From: Gnetum montanum
Lineage: Eukaryota; Streptophyta; Gnetopsida; Gnetales; Gnetaceae
Reading direction: 5' to 3'
DNA length: 28,519 bases
Assembly (NCBI GenBank): GCA_015680685.1
Contig: MNCI01011450.1
Coordinates: forward strand, 108,442-136,960
Positions 10,016 through 20,520 of this stretch are shown here, in pieces. Made by a program: the position numbers and the translations under genes. The notes beneath the pieces were generated by a model. The model ran no database searches. It saw nothing but the letters and a program-made list of their open reading frames with translations, and was not told where the DNA came from. The first letter of the stretch is position 1; each line of letters starts with the position of its first letter.

Positions 10016-10240
10016 TTATTGCTGACCGTCTTTTTGAAGGACTACACTCCCTGTTCTTGCTTTGCAGACACGGAACTGATAAAAGAACGAAATTCCAGAA
10101 GTCGTTTTCAGCTTACATTTGCTGTGGTGTCTGGGATTATTTTCTGCGTCACCGGGATTCAAAAATTCCCAACACGAACTAGAGGAGTTTGCCATAATTT
10201 GTGTGAGAAGGTTTTGCTTTTCTCCTGCTTTTTTAACTTT
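10016..10240 (+). other. Candidate 5' UTR exon of TAF11
   Basis: A pocket of more balanced composition between AT-rich flanks, ending at a good donor, TTT|GTAAGATG at 10241. The TAF11 coding exon has a splice acceptor just upstream of its ATG, so a non-coding first exon is required somewhere to the left. This is the best candidate I can see. The exon start and the transcription start are not defined by sequence. Confidence 0.35.
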
Positions 10241-13200
10241 GTAAGATGTTTCCTTCCCCTCAATCTTGCTGGAAGTATCTCTATCTCTTGAATATCTGGT
10301 TTTCATATTTCTTACACGATTAATGTACATTCAATTTCTTGTGCGTCACATATATGATGTTTTTCTTGTTATTTGCTGGTTCATAATCATAGGCATGAAT
10401 TCATTGTGGCTGCTTAAACAAATATCTCACAGCTTCTCTTGCACTGTGTTAAGTGCTGTTTATTATTTCAATTTAGGTAAAATACGAAAATGTTTATCTA
10501 AGGGAAAAATATTGAATTTGATCTGGTTTCAGTGTCTCTAATCCATTAATTTTATATTGGCATCTTATAGGTCAATGACGTGATTATGTGATTATTGCGC
10601 TGTGTTTCCTTTCTTTCGGTCATAGTACTTTGATATATAAATTAAGATGCCAGGTCAAATTGAACAAGGGCTTAGGGCCTATGAGGAATGCCTTGTTGTA
10701 GATTATATTTATGTTATATTATTTGTTTTCCTTGTGTTGTTAGATCATATTTTTTATTTTAAAAAATGGTGGTCATTAGAGCAATTCGTGACAAATATAA
10801 TCAAATGTGTTAAAAAAGTACTGCTCAAGCCAATGTGTTCGAAGCTCAAAATTTTAAATCCTTAATTGGTCAGCAGTGTTAGTGCTTTTTGTCCTAAAAG
10901 CTATAGTTGTGTCAGTCCGTGTTGGATCCCATAGATAATGGAATCCTAATCTCTTGAATATTTATTCATTTCCTGGTTATCAGTTTCCCCAAACGTTCCA
11001 CATTATCATTATAACTGATCTATGTGAAGTTGGTTTTATTTGTCTTATTTCATTTTGATAATAACCATTTTTCTATTTAAATTCACTTACTCCATGACTC
11101 CAATGGTTTTACCATTTTTGTATTTATTATGGGTTCATGAATTTCTTTGTCCTATTAGTAAGTTTTAGATTTCCATGTTATGCAAGCTCAAGCTTTATTT
11201 TTCATAGCAACCTGAAAAAAATTTCTCTAGATAAATTGAATTTCCCTTGGTTCATATGTTCCTTTGATTCACACTCTGCAAATTCTGACCTTATTTTTAG
11301 GAGTTTTCAGCAGACATTTAGTAAGAAAGCAAAATTTTTAGAGTGCTGTACAAATCAGCCGAATATTTTAACATGATACAAGCCACAGGTTCAATTCAGC
11401 ATGTTATTCTAAGATATACAGACAATGTGTAAAAGATAATGGTTGGAATTGAACTCTGTCCAATGGATCTCTAGGGTCATATGGTCTTCACATTGGCATA
11501 ATAAAAAACTTTAGCTTCAGAGTTGTTGCCTTTTAGTTGTTAGAATTATTTGCATGCCTGCAATAGAGCCTAGAGAATTTAATTAGGTGCATGATGTAGT
11601 GTTTTTGCTGTTACATATGTATCTTTCCTATAAACTACGTTTCTCATTTAATGACTGTTATTTTTTGTTTTTTGTTTTTTGTTTGTTTTTGCTTTTGTTT
11701 TTTTTTTTTTTGTTTTTTTTCTTGAATGCTATCTGTTGCTCTTGTTCTATGATTTCTTTGCAGTCTGGTCTGCATTTTTATAATAAATGCTGTTTTCTGA
11801 ATTTTATAAATTATAATTACAGAAAATGAAATCACTGGTTCATAAAAGATGTTGGAGCATTCTGATATGAAGTTTGGTCTGCTGAACATCTATTTATTAA
11901 ATCTCTAGCACCATCAATTTAATTTGACAAATGATGGTTTATTGTGATAAATTTTGGCCATTTTGTTTTTTTCACCTTTCTTTTTTAAATTATAGACACT
12001 AAAATTTAATTGACAGTTACTTAGTCCAGGTCAATTGTCAATAGCATTTACATAATAAGAAATTTAACAACATGATAATCTCCAGTAAATTTATTTTGAA
12101 ATGTGTATCTTTTAGGTGATATTTTCAAATTCAATCTTTGCCATATCTGAATTTTGATTACATATTTGATTAGCATTTCCCCTTTTCATTACATAGGAAA
12201 TGGTGCTAGCAAACAGAAGTGAAAACACTTTCACAACATTTCAGTTTTGGTATTTATCCTTAATCATTAGTCTGTAATAAGTTGTATTTCATTTATTCTT
12301 AGAACACTAGTTTTCTGAGGCATTGCTCCATGCAATTTGGAAATTCCGTTGTCATTTCTCTCCTTTTTTTTATTACCCTTTCGAAATTGATCTAAAAATT
12401 TTCAGCAGTCTGTGTTTCAGCTGCAGATATCAATGTAGAACACTTTACTTGTTGATGTATTTTTTCTGTTATTTTCTTAACACAATGGTCATTAATTGAT
12501 GATCGCCCTTGTTACAATGCTATCTTTCCAATCACAGATGATGCTCTTGCATAGTTACTAGCATGAAGTAATCGCTGTTTACTACGTAGTATAGATGTAA
12601 GAATGGTTTCCTGAAATCACAGACATTACAGTCTCAGTGTATTGTTAAAGAATTGAACATCGTTAAAAATATGGAGTTATCCAATTTATTAAATACTAAC
12701 ACTCTTTTCTTTTTTGCAAGTTCCTACCATTACATCCTTATTAACTTTGATCTCATTTAGCTTTGCCTGATTTTGGTGTTTAATTGAAAATCTGGTTTCC
12801 TTCTAGAAAGGTTAAATGTATGCCATGTTGTTTTAAACATCATGACTTGTGGCATATGCATCTGTCAACAAGCTTTTCCATCCAATTTTATCTCTCTACT
12901 TGGAGAAGCTTGAATTTTGTATGCTTCATTAAAGGGTGAAGTATTTAAGATTTTATAACTGTTGGTGGTTCATGTATTGGGATATCTGCAGCATAGTTTT
13001 TTTCTTTGTGTTATTCTTATAATGATTACTATCAGGTTTATGCCTTCAAATCTATCATCTCATTCATTAGGTAGATGTTCGTATGCTTTTTCAAAAGTGC
13101 AATAGTTTGCTAATCTATTTAGTCACTGAAATAGCACACATGTAATAGCGTTCAATTGTATAAATATTAAGTTCTCAAAAATCATAAAGATGTTGGGTCT

Positions 13201-14111
13201 GTTGTTTTTATGTATTTCTAACTACTTATCTGCTTTTGTCCACCTTGGTTTGTATTATGCTAACTTTTTATGAACATATACATGTTATCTTATGAACCCT
13301 ACCTTAAGTTCCACCCTTGCTGCAATTGTTTATGCCAAGGCTGGAATTTTGGGTTACTGAGGGAAAGGTATGTGAGAAGAATGTGGATGTTTTCATTTCT
13401 TGTAATGCCCTTAAATCATTAACATAAACTCTAATAACTAGTTTTATTTGCCTTCATCATTTAGCAATTTTTTTCTACCAATCTTCATGGTGGTTAGCCT
13501 TTTTTAGCGTTAAGGGCTATTGTAGCTGGTAGTTTATAAATCATTCATGGTTTTCAGAGTCTTGCAATTGAATTTTTTGTAGGATTTTTTTTAATAATTA
13601 TTGAAAATAAAGTGGTTGGCGGTTGAGTGTCTTACACTTCGGAGTAGTTCACACTAGCAGCAGTAAAGTAATTGTAGATGCTAAACCTAACATTTATAAG
13701 AGGGCATGTGGCTCCATAAGCAAAGTCAAATCATAATGATAAACAGTAATATACAAAATATATTGCATAAGAAAAGGCAGCAGGGATTTAAATTATGTTA
13801 TAGCCAACACCATACTTTTAGTACGACTTAAGTAGAACAGAAGGGCGATTCGAACTAGCAACTTCTTGCTTCCATAATACTTGTCAGACTATAAGATAGC
13901 AAATTAAGCCATCTGTTATTGCCAACTAACGTTCATGTGCCAGTTATGATCAACTTTTTTAATAAGACTCTACTTGGTATTTGTGGACAGTTAAATGGAA
14001 AAAGAAAATTCCTTGATTCCTTTCTATTGCATTATTCTAGGTTCATGTTTATTTGACCTGCAGTTGAAGCTATCTCATGGCCCAGTTTAAATTATCTGGT
14101 ATTTCCTGCAG
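10241..14111 (+). other. Candidate long intron in the TAF11 5' UTR
   Basis: If the donor at 10241 pairs with the acceptor 'tttcctgcag' ending at 14111, the intron is 3871 bp. It is T-rich on the sense strand, as plant introns are, including long T/G runs at 11660-11720. A second acceptor, 'gacctgcag' ending at 14063, could add a 48-nt exon extension holding a short uORF (ATG at about 14077). Apart from the tRNA-like relic at 13836-13917 I see nothing else recognisable in it. Confidence 0.4.
13836..13917 (-). pseudogene. Decayed tRNA-Leu-like sequence (tRNA pseudogene or SINE head)
   Basis: On the minus strand 82 nt begin AACAGAT and end TTCTGTT, which can pair as an acceptor stem with one mismatch. 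There is an A-box-like GATGGCTTAATTTG (13913-13900) and a B-box AGTTCGAATCGCC (13856-13844), the latter close to the GGTTCGANTCC consensus. The middle, AGTCTGACAAG, resembles the anticodon-arm region of tRNA-Leu(CAA). The T-stem no longer pairs, so it is not a working tRNA. It could be a plain pseudogene or the promoter head of a SINE whose body would extend to lower coordinates. Confidence 0.5.
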
Positions 14112-14140
14112 AGGAAGAAGCTAAACGTAAGAGATTCACA

Positions 14141-14767
14141 ATGATGGGCATAGACCCATTCGAGATTGCAGTGAATGATTCTGATACACCTCCAGATTCC
14201 CCATTTGAAACACGAACTGTGGATGATGAACTGTTCAAGGAGAGCAATGTGAAAAACGCATCCCCTACTAACACTCCCGCCAATAGTGATGATGAAGAGA
14301 ATGAAGGCTTTTCTCAACCTAACAACCTCCAACAACCACAAGATGTCGATGCAGCTCATCCCAAAGCCAGAAAAGAAGATGAGGAAGAAAATGTTGATGT
14401 TGCACTTACAACGTACACTACTGATAATGATAAGGATAGAATACAGAAAATCACAGCTATTATGTCACAGTTGACTTCAGAGCAGATGAGCAGGTATGAA
14501 TCCTTTCGTCGTTCAGGATTTCAGAAGTCTAACATGAGAAGGGTTTTACAAAGCATAGCAGGCTGCCCCATATCTCATCCGATCACCATTGTCATGTCTG
14601 GAGTAGGCAAGATGTTTGTTGGAGAGCTGGTCGAGACCAGCAGAATTATAATGACAGAGAGAAATGAAACTGGTCCTATTCATCCATGCCATGTGAGAGA
14701 GGCTTACAGACGCCTCAAGTTGGAAGGAAAGGTTCCCAGAAGGTCAAAGCCCAGACTCTTCAAATAA
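14141..14767 (+). CDS. TAF11: Transcription initiation factor TFIID subunit 11
   Basis: The 208-residue protein is uninterrupted in one exon. TAF11 is a histone-fold subunit of the general factor TFIID; in animals and yeast it dimerises with TAF13 and sits near TBP, in the nucleus. Residues 1-30 carry a DPFE motif near the start, as in other plant TAF11 proteins. Residues 50-90 are acidic and low-complexity. The C-terminal histone fold covers about 105-196 and includes EQMSRYESFRRSGFQ (114-128), GVGKMFVGELVE (155-166), GPIHPCHVREAYRRLKLEGK (178-197) and the ending PRLFK. I chose the first ATG (14141; codon 2 is also ATG) because DPFE follows it at the expected distance and an acceptor lies 29 nt upstream. 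The frame is open back to that acceptor, so an N-terminal extension from an upstream exon cannot be excluded. The length is usual for the plant family. Confidence 0.95.
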   Translation: MMGIDPFEIAVNDSDTPPDSPFETRTVDDELFKESNVKNASPTNTPANSDDEENEGFSQPNNLQQPQDVDAAHPKARKEDEEENVDVALTTYTTDNDKDRIQKITAIMSQLTSEQMSRYESFRRSGFQKSNMRRVLQSIAGCPISHPITIVMSGVGKMFVGELVETSRIIMTERNETGPIHPCHVREAYRRLKLEGKVPRRSKPRLFK

Positions 14768-14768
14768 A
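14763..14768 (+). terminator. AATAAA overlapping the TAF11 stop codon
   Basis: The end of the CDS reads CAAATAAATTT: the TAA stop (14765-14767) is embedded in a canonical AATAAA. Use as a polyadenylation signal would cleave only some 10-30 nt past the stop. Plant signals are loose and more distal ones may be used, so this is a candidate only. Confidence 0.3.
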
Positions 14769-16400
14769 TTTCTTTGTGAACAATTCTGAAAGAAATTCAT
14801 GTTGCCACTTAATTCTGAAATATGAGTTTTTCTTCAGGGTCTCCTATGAACAACATATTATAACGATAAACATGACATGCTCTTTGTTGTTAATACAACG
14901 TTATCATTTTGATTTGTGTTGAAAACACTGATCAGTCAGCTCCTCAACCTGTACTCTAGTTAACCTTGATTTTGGGTAATGGAAATTTTATCTGGACTTG
15001 AAAATTTTGGAACATATAGAAAAGGATCATTAAAATGTTAATTCTTAGAATGTCATTTCGTTTTATATCATGGATGTCGATTGTTCACGTTAACTACTGG
15101 TATGTTTGTCTTTGCATGGACTCGAAATATGGCACAATCACTTGGTCTTAGCTTCCTTGCATCAGAGAGTATTCATATCACCTAAGAAAGCCCCATTATA
15201 TTTTTAGCTCTAAGTTGATTGTTGCTCTTATGAAGCTGAAGAATATTTTCAGCGGTTATTGATGCGCCTTTGTGTTCTACTGTTTTTTGGTATACCATAA
15301 ATGGTGACAATGCAGTTAAGAAAGCTTCACTGAAAAAAAATATCAAGACTCAAAATGATAGCAAGAAACGAAAGTCTATAATGATTTGTGATCACCTCAT
15401 GGTCAAGTTGTCATGACTTGTAGTTCATTTTTAGCAAAGAGATATGCTTTTTAAATACTTATAAATTTTTATAGGTGAAGGAGATAAAATATAAACCTGT
15501 CAATATATAAATGGGAGCATCAAACTTCAATTGGTATCCTTAGTGAATTAAATAAAACTAAAACTATTTTTAATTATGCCCCAGACCCTATAGATTTATT
15601 AGACAAATCAAATTTCAATAATCTTTGTTTAACCTTTGCATAATGTTTGTCTATCTTAGCAACCCATTGGAATTAAACCTTCCTAGTGAATTAAATACCA
15701 AACAATCCAAACAAAATCGCTTAACCTTTTAAGGTGTGAAAGATTTTTCAAATAGTTTTAAGTTCTTTTATTTTAAAGTTGCAAAGAATGATTAGTTTTC
15801 ATATTTGATGCAATATAGCATTTTTTAGGTCACAAATTGGGGGTGTTAAACCTATAACAATTTGGCTATAAGTACACCTAGCACATAGAGCAAACATGAT
15901 AGTTAAGATGAATCTATTGTGTTTCAATTGCAATTCAAATTGGCAATCCTTGGGATGTCACAGATTTGATCCCAAGGTTATGTTATTATTGTAGTGCGCA
16001 CAAGCTTGTGTTATTATTATATAGGGCAAAGTAGAAGTATATGTTTAGGATATTACATTATTGCATAAATGTCCATTTATAGAAAATCATCATCAAATCC
16101 TTCATTAATGGCACTATGCTAATTTGACTAAAGCTAGATCAAGTACTATTGTTCATACTAATTATTAAAATTGAAATTGAAATTTTGTTGTCCGTATAAT
16201 CTCAAATTAACTTATGCAAAATATTGAATAGTAATAAATTCTGAATACAATTTATTGTATATCCATGTTTAGTGTTAAAAGCTAAACTATGATGACAATC
16301 ACCTAACAAAGAAAACCCAAACAAATCAATGTTTGAACTCTAAATCTTCAACACACCAATCAAAATCTCAAGGAAAGTATAAAAATTTAGACTAACATTC
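14769..16400. other. TAF11 3' flank and AT-rich intergenic DNA
   Basis: The first few hundred bases may be 3' UTR. Beyond that no coding frame, RNA gene or clear transposon was recognised on either strand. Confidence 0.5.
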
Positions 16401-16762
16401 TTAAATTGTCTTCTTAATAACCAAAGGACACTTTTTAAACAAATGACCCTCATAACAACAGAAATAACATGAATTTGGCAAATTAAAACATAGTATTTTT
16501 TTTTTAAATAATCCTTTTACTAGGACATTAATGGAAGTTGTTTGTGAGTATTGAGATCTACTTCAACCATATATTAAGCTTTTTAAATTCTATTGAGAAA
16601 AGCTATACTTTTAATTTTAATAATAATGTCAACACAAGAAACAATTTTATTTTTAATCATTTTATAAAATAAGATGAAGATTTAAAAGTTCAATTGAACT
16701 TTTTTGTGCTCTGAAGATGTAGGATCAAAATCAATAATCTATTTCCAAACAATAACCAATGC
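16401..16762 (-). pseudogene. LINE (L1-type) ORF1 remnant, DUF4283/zinc-knuckle type
   Basis: Reading down the minus strand across frame breaks gives a WK..IIDFDPTSSEHKKV segment (about 16755-16690), then VEVDLNTHKQLP (about 16565-16530), then FNLPNSCYFCCYEGHLFKKC followed by PLVIKK and a TAA at 16403-16401. CYFCCYEGHLFKKC (16469-16428) is a perfect CX2CX4HX4C zinc knuckle. The order matches plant L1 ORF1 proteins: a W(x)nFDP part of DUF4283, a 'VEVDL...LP' strand, and a GHLF..CP knuckle. Several in-frame stops break it. ORF1 binds RNA during LINE retrotransposition. No endonuclease or reverse transcriptase follows. Confidence 0.6.
16428..16469 (-). other. Intact CCHC zinc knuckle inside the LINE remnant
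   Basis: Fourteen codons, C-Y-F-C-C-Y-E-G-H-L-F-K-K-C, keep all four metal ligands although the surrounding frame is broken. Confidence 0.65.
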
Positions 16763-17160
16763 TTGATAATGAATAGAAGTGTTAGTTACAAAATTATTAG
16801 AAGCCATTTTTGACTTATCAAACCAATATAAATGAATTCAAAAAATAGTGAGCATTTATAGCAGTGAAACCAAAATCTCATGAAAAGGAATTTAAATGAT
16901 CAAGAAAGTACTTGGATTTAGACAACTAATTTATGATTTTCAGTAAAACAGTAAATAAAGAAATATGTCAAGAATGGAATCATACAAGTTATTTAGGTTT
17001 GCATAATTCGCCATCAAAAATGAATCCCTATGAATATAATGTTTTCATAATATGCGATGTTGAAAACTCTTTTTTGCTAAAAAAAATATCTACTATGAAA
17101 TGGAATCTCCACAAAAAGCTAATTTTCCACCTAATTATCTCAAGAACAGGACAATGCGTC

Positions 17161-17875
17161 AACAAACAATAGAGAAACTTGACAAAAGCATCAAGCAGCC
17201 ATGATAAGGCTAATTAGAATAGAGCTTTAAGTCGGAGACAATGACATCAAGACTTTCCCAAGGAACTCTCTCATCAATTACCAATCTTGATTCATCGTAC
17301 CAAGATATGCCTATGCTGCAGATTTAGTACCAATGGTAGCTAAAAATGTGGGCTGCATAGCAAAGTGCTTAATTACAAGACATTCTTCAAAATACATCAA
17401 TCATAGGACTACAAATGAAGAAGCCTGATAAGATAAAGATGGTGTCTGAGCAGAAGCTGTAGCTTCGTTGATTGACTCACAATACTGGCTTAGCTGTAGC
17501 TTGTCATAAAGTTAAGATTCAATATATTGATTGGTAAAATATCATCATGCAACTCGATATTGTCAATGTCCTTGCAATTTTAGCAGATGTACTAAGAGAG
17601 TTGAATTCCAAATATAATCTGGATAATTTAAGTTTCTTTGAGGTCACAGTCAAAATTGGAGAGAACCAGCACCATGATGTTACAGTTGTGACCTAAGCAG
17701 ATGAAATCTTAGCAAGAACGCTGGGAATTTTCTTAATTATGATTTCAAAACTGATAGCAGGTACATTTTTAAGGCCCAGTACATTCAGAGGCTCTTTCAG
17801 TTTAAGTTTCAGAAACCTGAACTTGTTACAATGTGTCTAAATGTCAAGTTTATAAAATGCCAAATCTCGAGATGA
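17161..17875 (+). pseudogene. Unrecognised decayed protein-coding stretch
   Basis: Three pieces read like real protein in an otherwise non-coding area. Piece one (about 17236-17420, several TGA/TAA stops) includes VGDNDIKTFPRNSLINYQS and, after a TGA, RYAYAADLVPMVAKN. Piece two runs from ATG 17547 to TAA 17694-17696 (49 codons: MQLDIVNVLAILADVLREL..., then FEVTVKIGENQHHDVTVV) and stays protein-like past that stop as ADEILARTLG. Piece three, one frame over (17726-17872), includes NYDFKTDSRYIFKAQYIQRL. All are amphipathic-helix-like with normal residue mix, separated by stops or a frameshift. I do not recognise the family. Candidates are an old transposon protein, an old host exon set, or an endogenised viral structural protein. 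It lies next to, but on the opposite strand from, the LINE remnant. Confidence 0.45.
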
Positions 17876-18466
17876 CAACCCTTTTCACCTTCAAAGTAAA
17901 GAAAGAATTTATTTTAAAATTATACTTCAAACAAGATGAATTACATCAAGAAGGATGAACAAAGCTCTATCCCTAAAAAGACACATCAACTCCAAAATCC
18001 TTAGACACACACCACAATGACTCTCAGCTCAAACTAACTATGGCTCACAAAGCCTCAATGAGATTCTCTCCCAATAGAAACACAGAGAAACAAGGCACTC
18101 TCTTGGCCTCTGTTCAATCTCTCTCTAGAGTTTCCTCTTGCCCTTATCTTTTTGTTGTTTCTTACCTAGTTTCGTGCTATTTCTAGAAACTGTGCTGAAG
18201 AGAGCCAATGGGAGAAAGTTCATGGGCTGCAGCAACACAAACTACAACATATTTATTCCCTGGCCCTTTTCATGACAGGCATTACCAAGACGTTTGGTTG
18301 GGGAGTTCGTGGAGATTGCGACAGAGTTATGAAAGAGGAGAAATGAGAATGACCTTCTAAGGTCTGCCCGTATCTAAGGGCCTACAACATAATGCAATGG
18401 CTTGAATCATAGACATGGCTTTTCATTTAAACTTTTATCTGTCAGTAGACTGCTTAAATCATGGTT
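17876..18466. other. Intergenic DNA, nothing recognised
   Basis: No coding frame of note. There is a pyrimidine-rich stretch around 18108-18170 and no RNA gene. Confidence 0.5.
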
Positions 18467-18614
18467 TGCTTGCATGGCATTATGGATACTACAACATTAC
18501 AATTGTTTGAGGACTAATTTCTGTCAGCCTTGGAGGCAGTTGCTTGCAAGGCATTATGGATACTACAACATTACAATCTTTTGAGGACTAATTTCTGTCA
18601 GCCTCTGAGGTTGT
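18467..18614 (+). repeat. Tandem duplication, 74-bp period, two units
   Basis: Units 18467-18540 and 18541-18614 are nearly identical: 'tgcttgca(t/a)ggcattatgg', 'tactacaacattacaat', 'tgaggactaatttctgtcag'. Only a few substitutions separate them, so the duplication is fairly recent. Confidence 0.9.
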
Positions 18615-18646
18615 GCAATGCTTGCCTGTGCACTGCTAGCCTCAAA

Positions 18647-18848
18647 ACAAAATAGAGGCAAACCAAGGTAACTAAATTTCATATTTTTATTCAAGTAATA
18701 ATAGCCTTTAAATAAGCAAATAATGAAAAATAGCAACTTAACAGAACAAAATAGAGGGAAACGAAGGTAACTAAATTTCACATTTTTATTCAACTAATAA
18801 TGGTCTTTAAATAGGTAAATATATCAATGAAAAATAGCAACTTCCTTT
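18647..18848 (+). repeat. Tandem duplication, 99-bp period, two units
   Basis: Units start at 18647 and 18746 with 'acaaaatagagg'. Both carry 'aaggtaactaaatttca', 'atttttattcaa', 'taataat' and 'atgaaaaatagcaactt'. Substitutions and a small indel near the end separate them. It follows the 74-bp duplication within 35 bp. Confidence 0.88.
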
Positions 18849-19194
18849 TCAACTTCTATAACAACCTTGACCGTTGCTTTTATTTTTTTACATAAATTAC
18901 AACATATGCTACCGAACACCTTCCATTTGTATGTTTTTTTGGTGTGTTAAGAAGAGGTCATTAGATTAGTTGATTTTTTTTTTAAACCCCTTTTCTTAAA
19001 AAAGCACAAAATAGAGTTAGGTTGTGGGTTGTCGTCCTTTTTGTAAATTCAAACTGTAACAGTCACGTCATGAGAGTGCCATGGACTCATGTTGAAGAGC
19101 CTGCGATCCAGGTACTACAACACCGTGAATGTCATGAGCCAATCACAATGAGCTTTTGCATGGTATCCCACTTGGATTTAAGAAAATTATCAGC

Positions 19195-19232
19195 ACGTGT
19201 GTGGCCCAGCCCACAAGGGCCACGCGAAAGTT
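19195..19232. promoter_or_regulatory. G-box and GGCCCA/GGGCC motif cluster
   Basis: 'cagcacgtgtgtggcccagcccacaagggccacgcg' contains CACGTG (G-box core) and GGCCCA / TGGGC-type motifs of the plant site II class in a short GC-rich island. No gene with a matching start was found on either side, so this may be chance or a relic promoter. Confidence 0.25.
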
Positions 19233-19430
19233 GCATTGTATTTCTAATTAGAGGACCATTATTCACACCGAACTAACCTTACAGCTCTTTCATCATTATT
19301 TTAGCAGTTTAGCCTTATGTCAACAAATTGAGTTCATCACATGAGTTCTTTTTCCAGTTTATGAAAAGCTGAATATTTATTTATTTTCTTGGTACCAAGA
19401 TCCAACCTTGTAACCTTGTAACTATGAAAC

Positions 19431-19484
19431 TAAGAAGGAAATGTTGTTTGCATATGTTAAGAAGGAAATGTTGTTTGCATATGT
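19431..19484 (+). repeat. Perfect 27-bp tandem repeat, two units
   Basis: Units 19431-19457 and 19458-19484 are identical (taagaaggaaatgttg then tttgcatatgt). Confidence 0.95.
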
Positions 19485-20381
19485 TAAGTTCTTTGACTCT
19501 ACAACTTGGGTTTGGGAGGTATTTGAAGGAGGGTTTTAAAAATAATAATAATAATTGAAATACCTCTTCTCTAAGAAGAGACTCGAGTGCACAATGAGAA
19601 TAGTATCCGTCTAAAATATGCTTTCAAGCTGGCAAAGCATGTGCTAGTTTTCTCAATCTTGTCAACCAACCGAGCTAAAACTAGTACTTAATAATTGAAA
19701 GGTCTTATCAATGGAGATGGAGTAAAAATTGTCATCTAGATTGCATTGGTATTGCTTCCAAGTTTTTTTTGCCCAAATGTAACTCTTCATTCATGTACTT
19801 TATGTGTTATCACCTTATTAATACTTTATGATATTCTTTTACATTTTAAATCATTTAATGCTTAATCATTTGTAAAGGAAATTGTTTGGTTTTCCTAAGG
19901 AATTATTTCTCTATATATATAATAATTAGAATTCTCAAACATGAATCGTTCCCATCCCTTTTTCACTTTTACAAATTCAAGTATATTTATATTGAAATTG
20001 AATGTATAATTACATAAACCATTTTCAAAATGTCTTTTAATTTTAACAAGCTAGCAACTTCAACTTTTAAAATTTTATTTTATAGTTTTTAAGGACTTAC
20101 CTTGCATATCAAAATATTTTACTTTTTAATATGATTTATTGATATGTTCCTTAAGTTGATGGATAATCAAATTAAAGCATCGATGGATAATTGAATAAGC
20201 ATATAGCTAATTTAGATTATGTACATTCATGGTAAGAAGCCTACATAACATGTAATTTTTGAATCATAGAGAGAACAATTTTGGTATATTCATTTTGTAG
20301 TTATATAAGTTACCAACTTTAACTTTGCTAACTTTTCTTATTCAATACAGCTTCTCTCATTTGATATCGTATAGATAGCTA

Positions 20382-20423
20382 CATTCTTAATAGTTCACAA
20401 CCCATTCTTAATAGTTCATAACC
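20382..20423 (+). repeat. 21-bp tandem repeat, two units
   Basis: 'cattcttaatagttca(c/t)aacc' occurs at 20382-20402 and 20403-20423 with one substitution, followed by a partial 'cattcatttc'. Confidence 0.9.
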
Positions 20424-20460
20424 CATTCATTTCATCTCAGCTACAACTTTACTTCAATCT

Positions 20461-20520
20461 CAATCTCTTGTCTTGCAAGCAAGAGAATCTCAATCTCTTG
20501 TCTTGCAAGCAAGAGATTAC
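20461..20520 (+). repeat. 30-bp tandem repeat, each unit a near-perfect hairpin
   Basis: Units 20461-20490 and 20491-20520 share 'caatctcttgtcttgcaagc' and 'aagaga'. Each contains CTCTTG(T)CTTGCAAGCAAGAG, in which CTCTTG..CTTG can pair with CAAG..CAAGAG. Confidence 0.9.

Noticed and set aside
10016-10330. Overlapping 104- and 90-codon frames on both strands
   Set aside because: Both strands are open and neither peptide is recognisable; better read as a 5' UTR exon candidate for TAF11.
11587-11889. Phe- or Lys/Gln-rich frames on both strands
   Set aside because: Produced by the T/G homopolymer-like run at 11660-11720 inside an intron.
16933-17172. 79-codon plus-strand frame
   Set aside because: AT-rich composition and no motif; it overlaps DNA that fits a minus-strand LINE remnant and the start of the decayed plus-strand stretch.
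19022-19276. 84-codon plus-strand frame
   Set aside because: No family recognised and no splice or promoter support beyond the motif cluster; kept only as a possible relic promoter.
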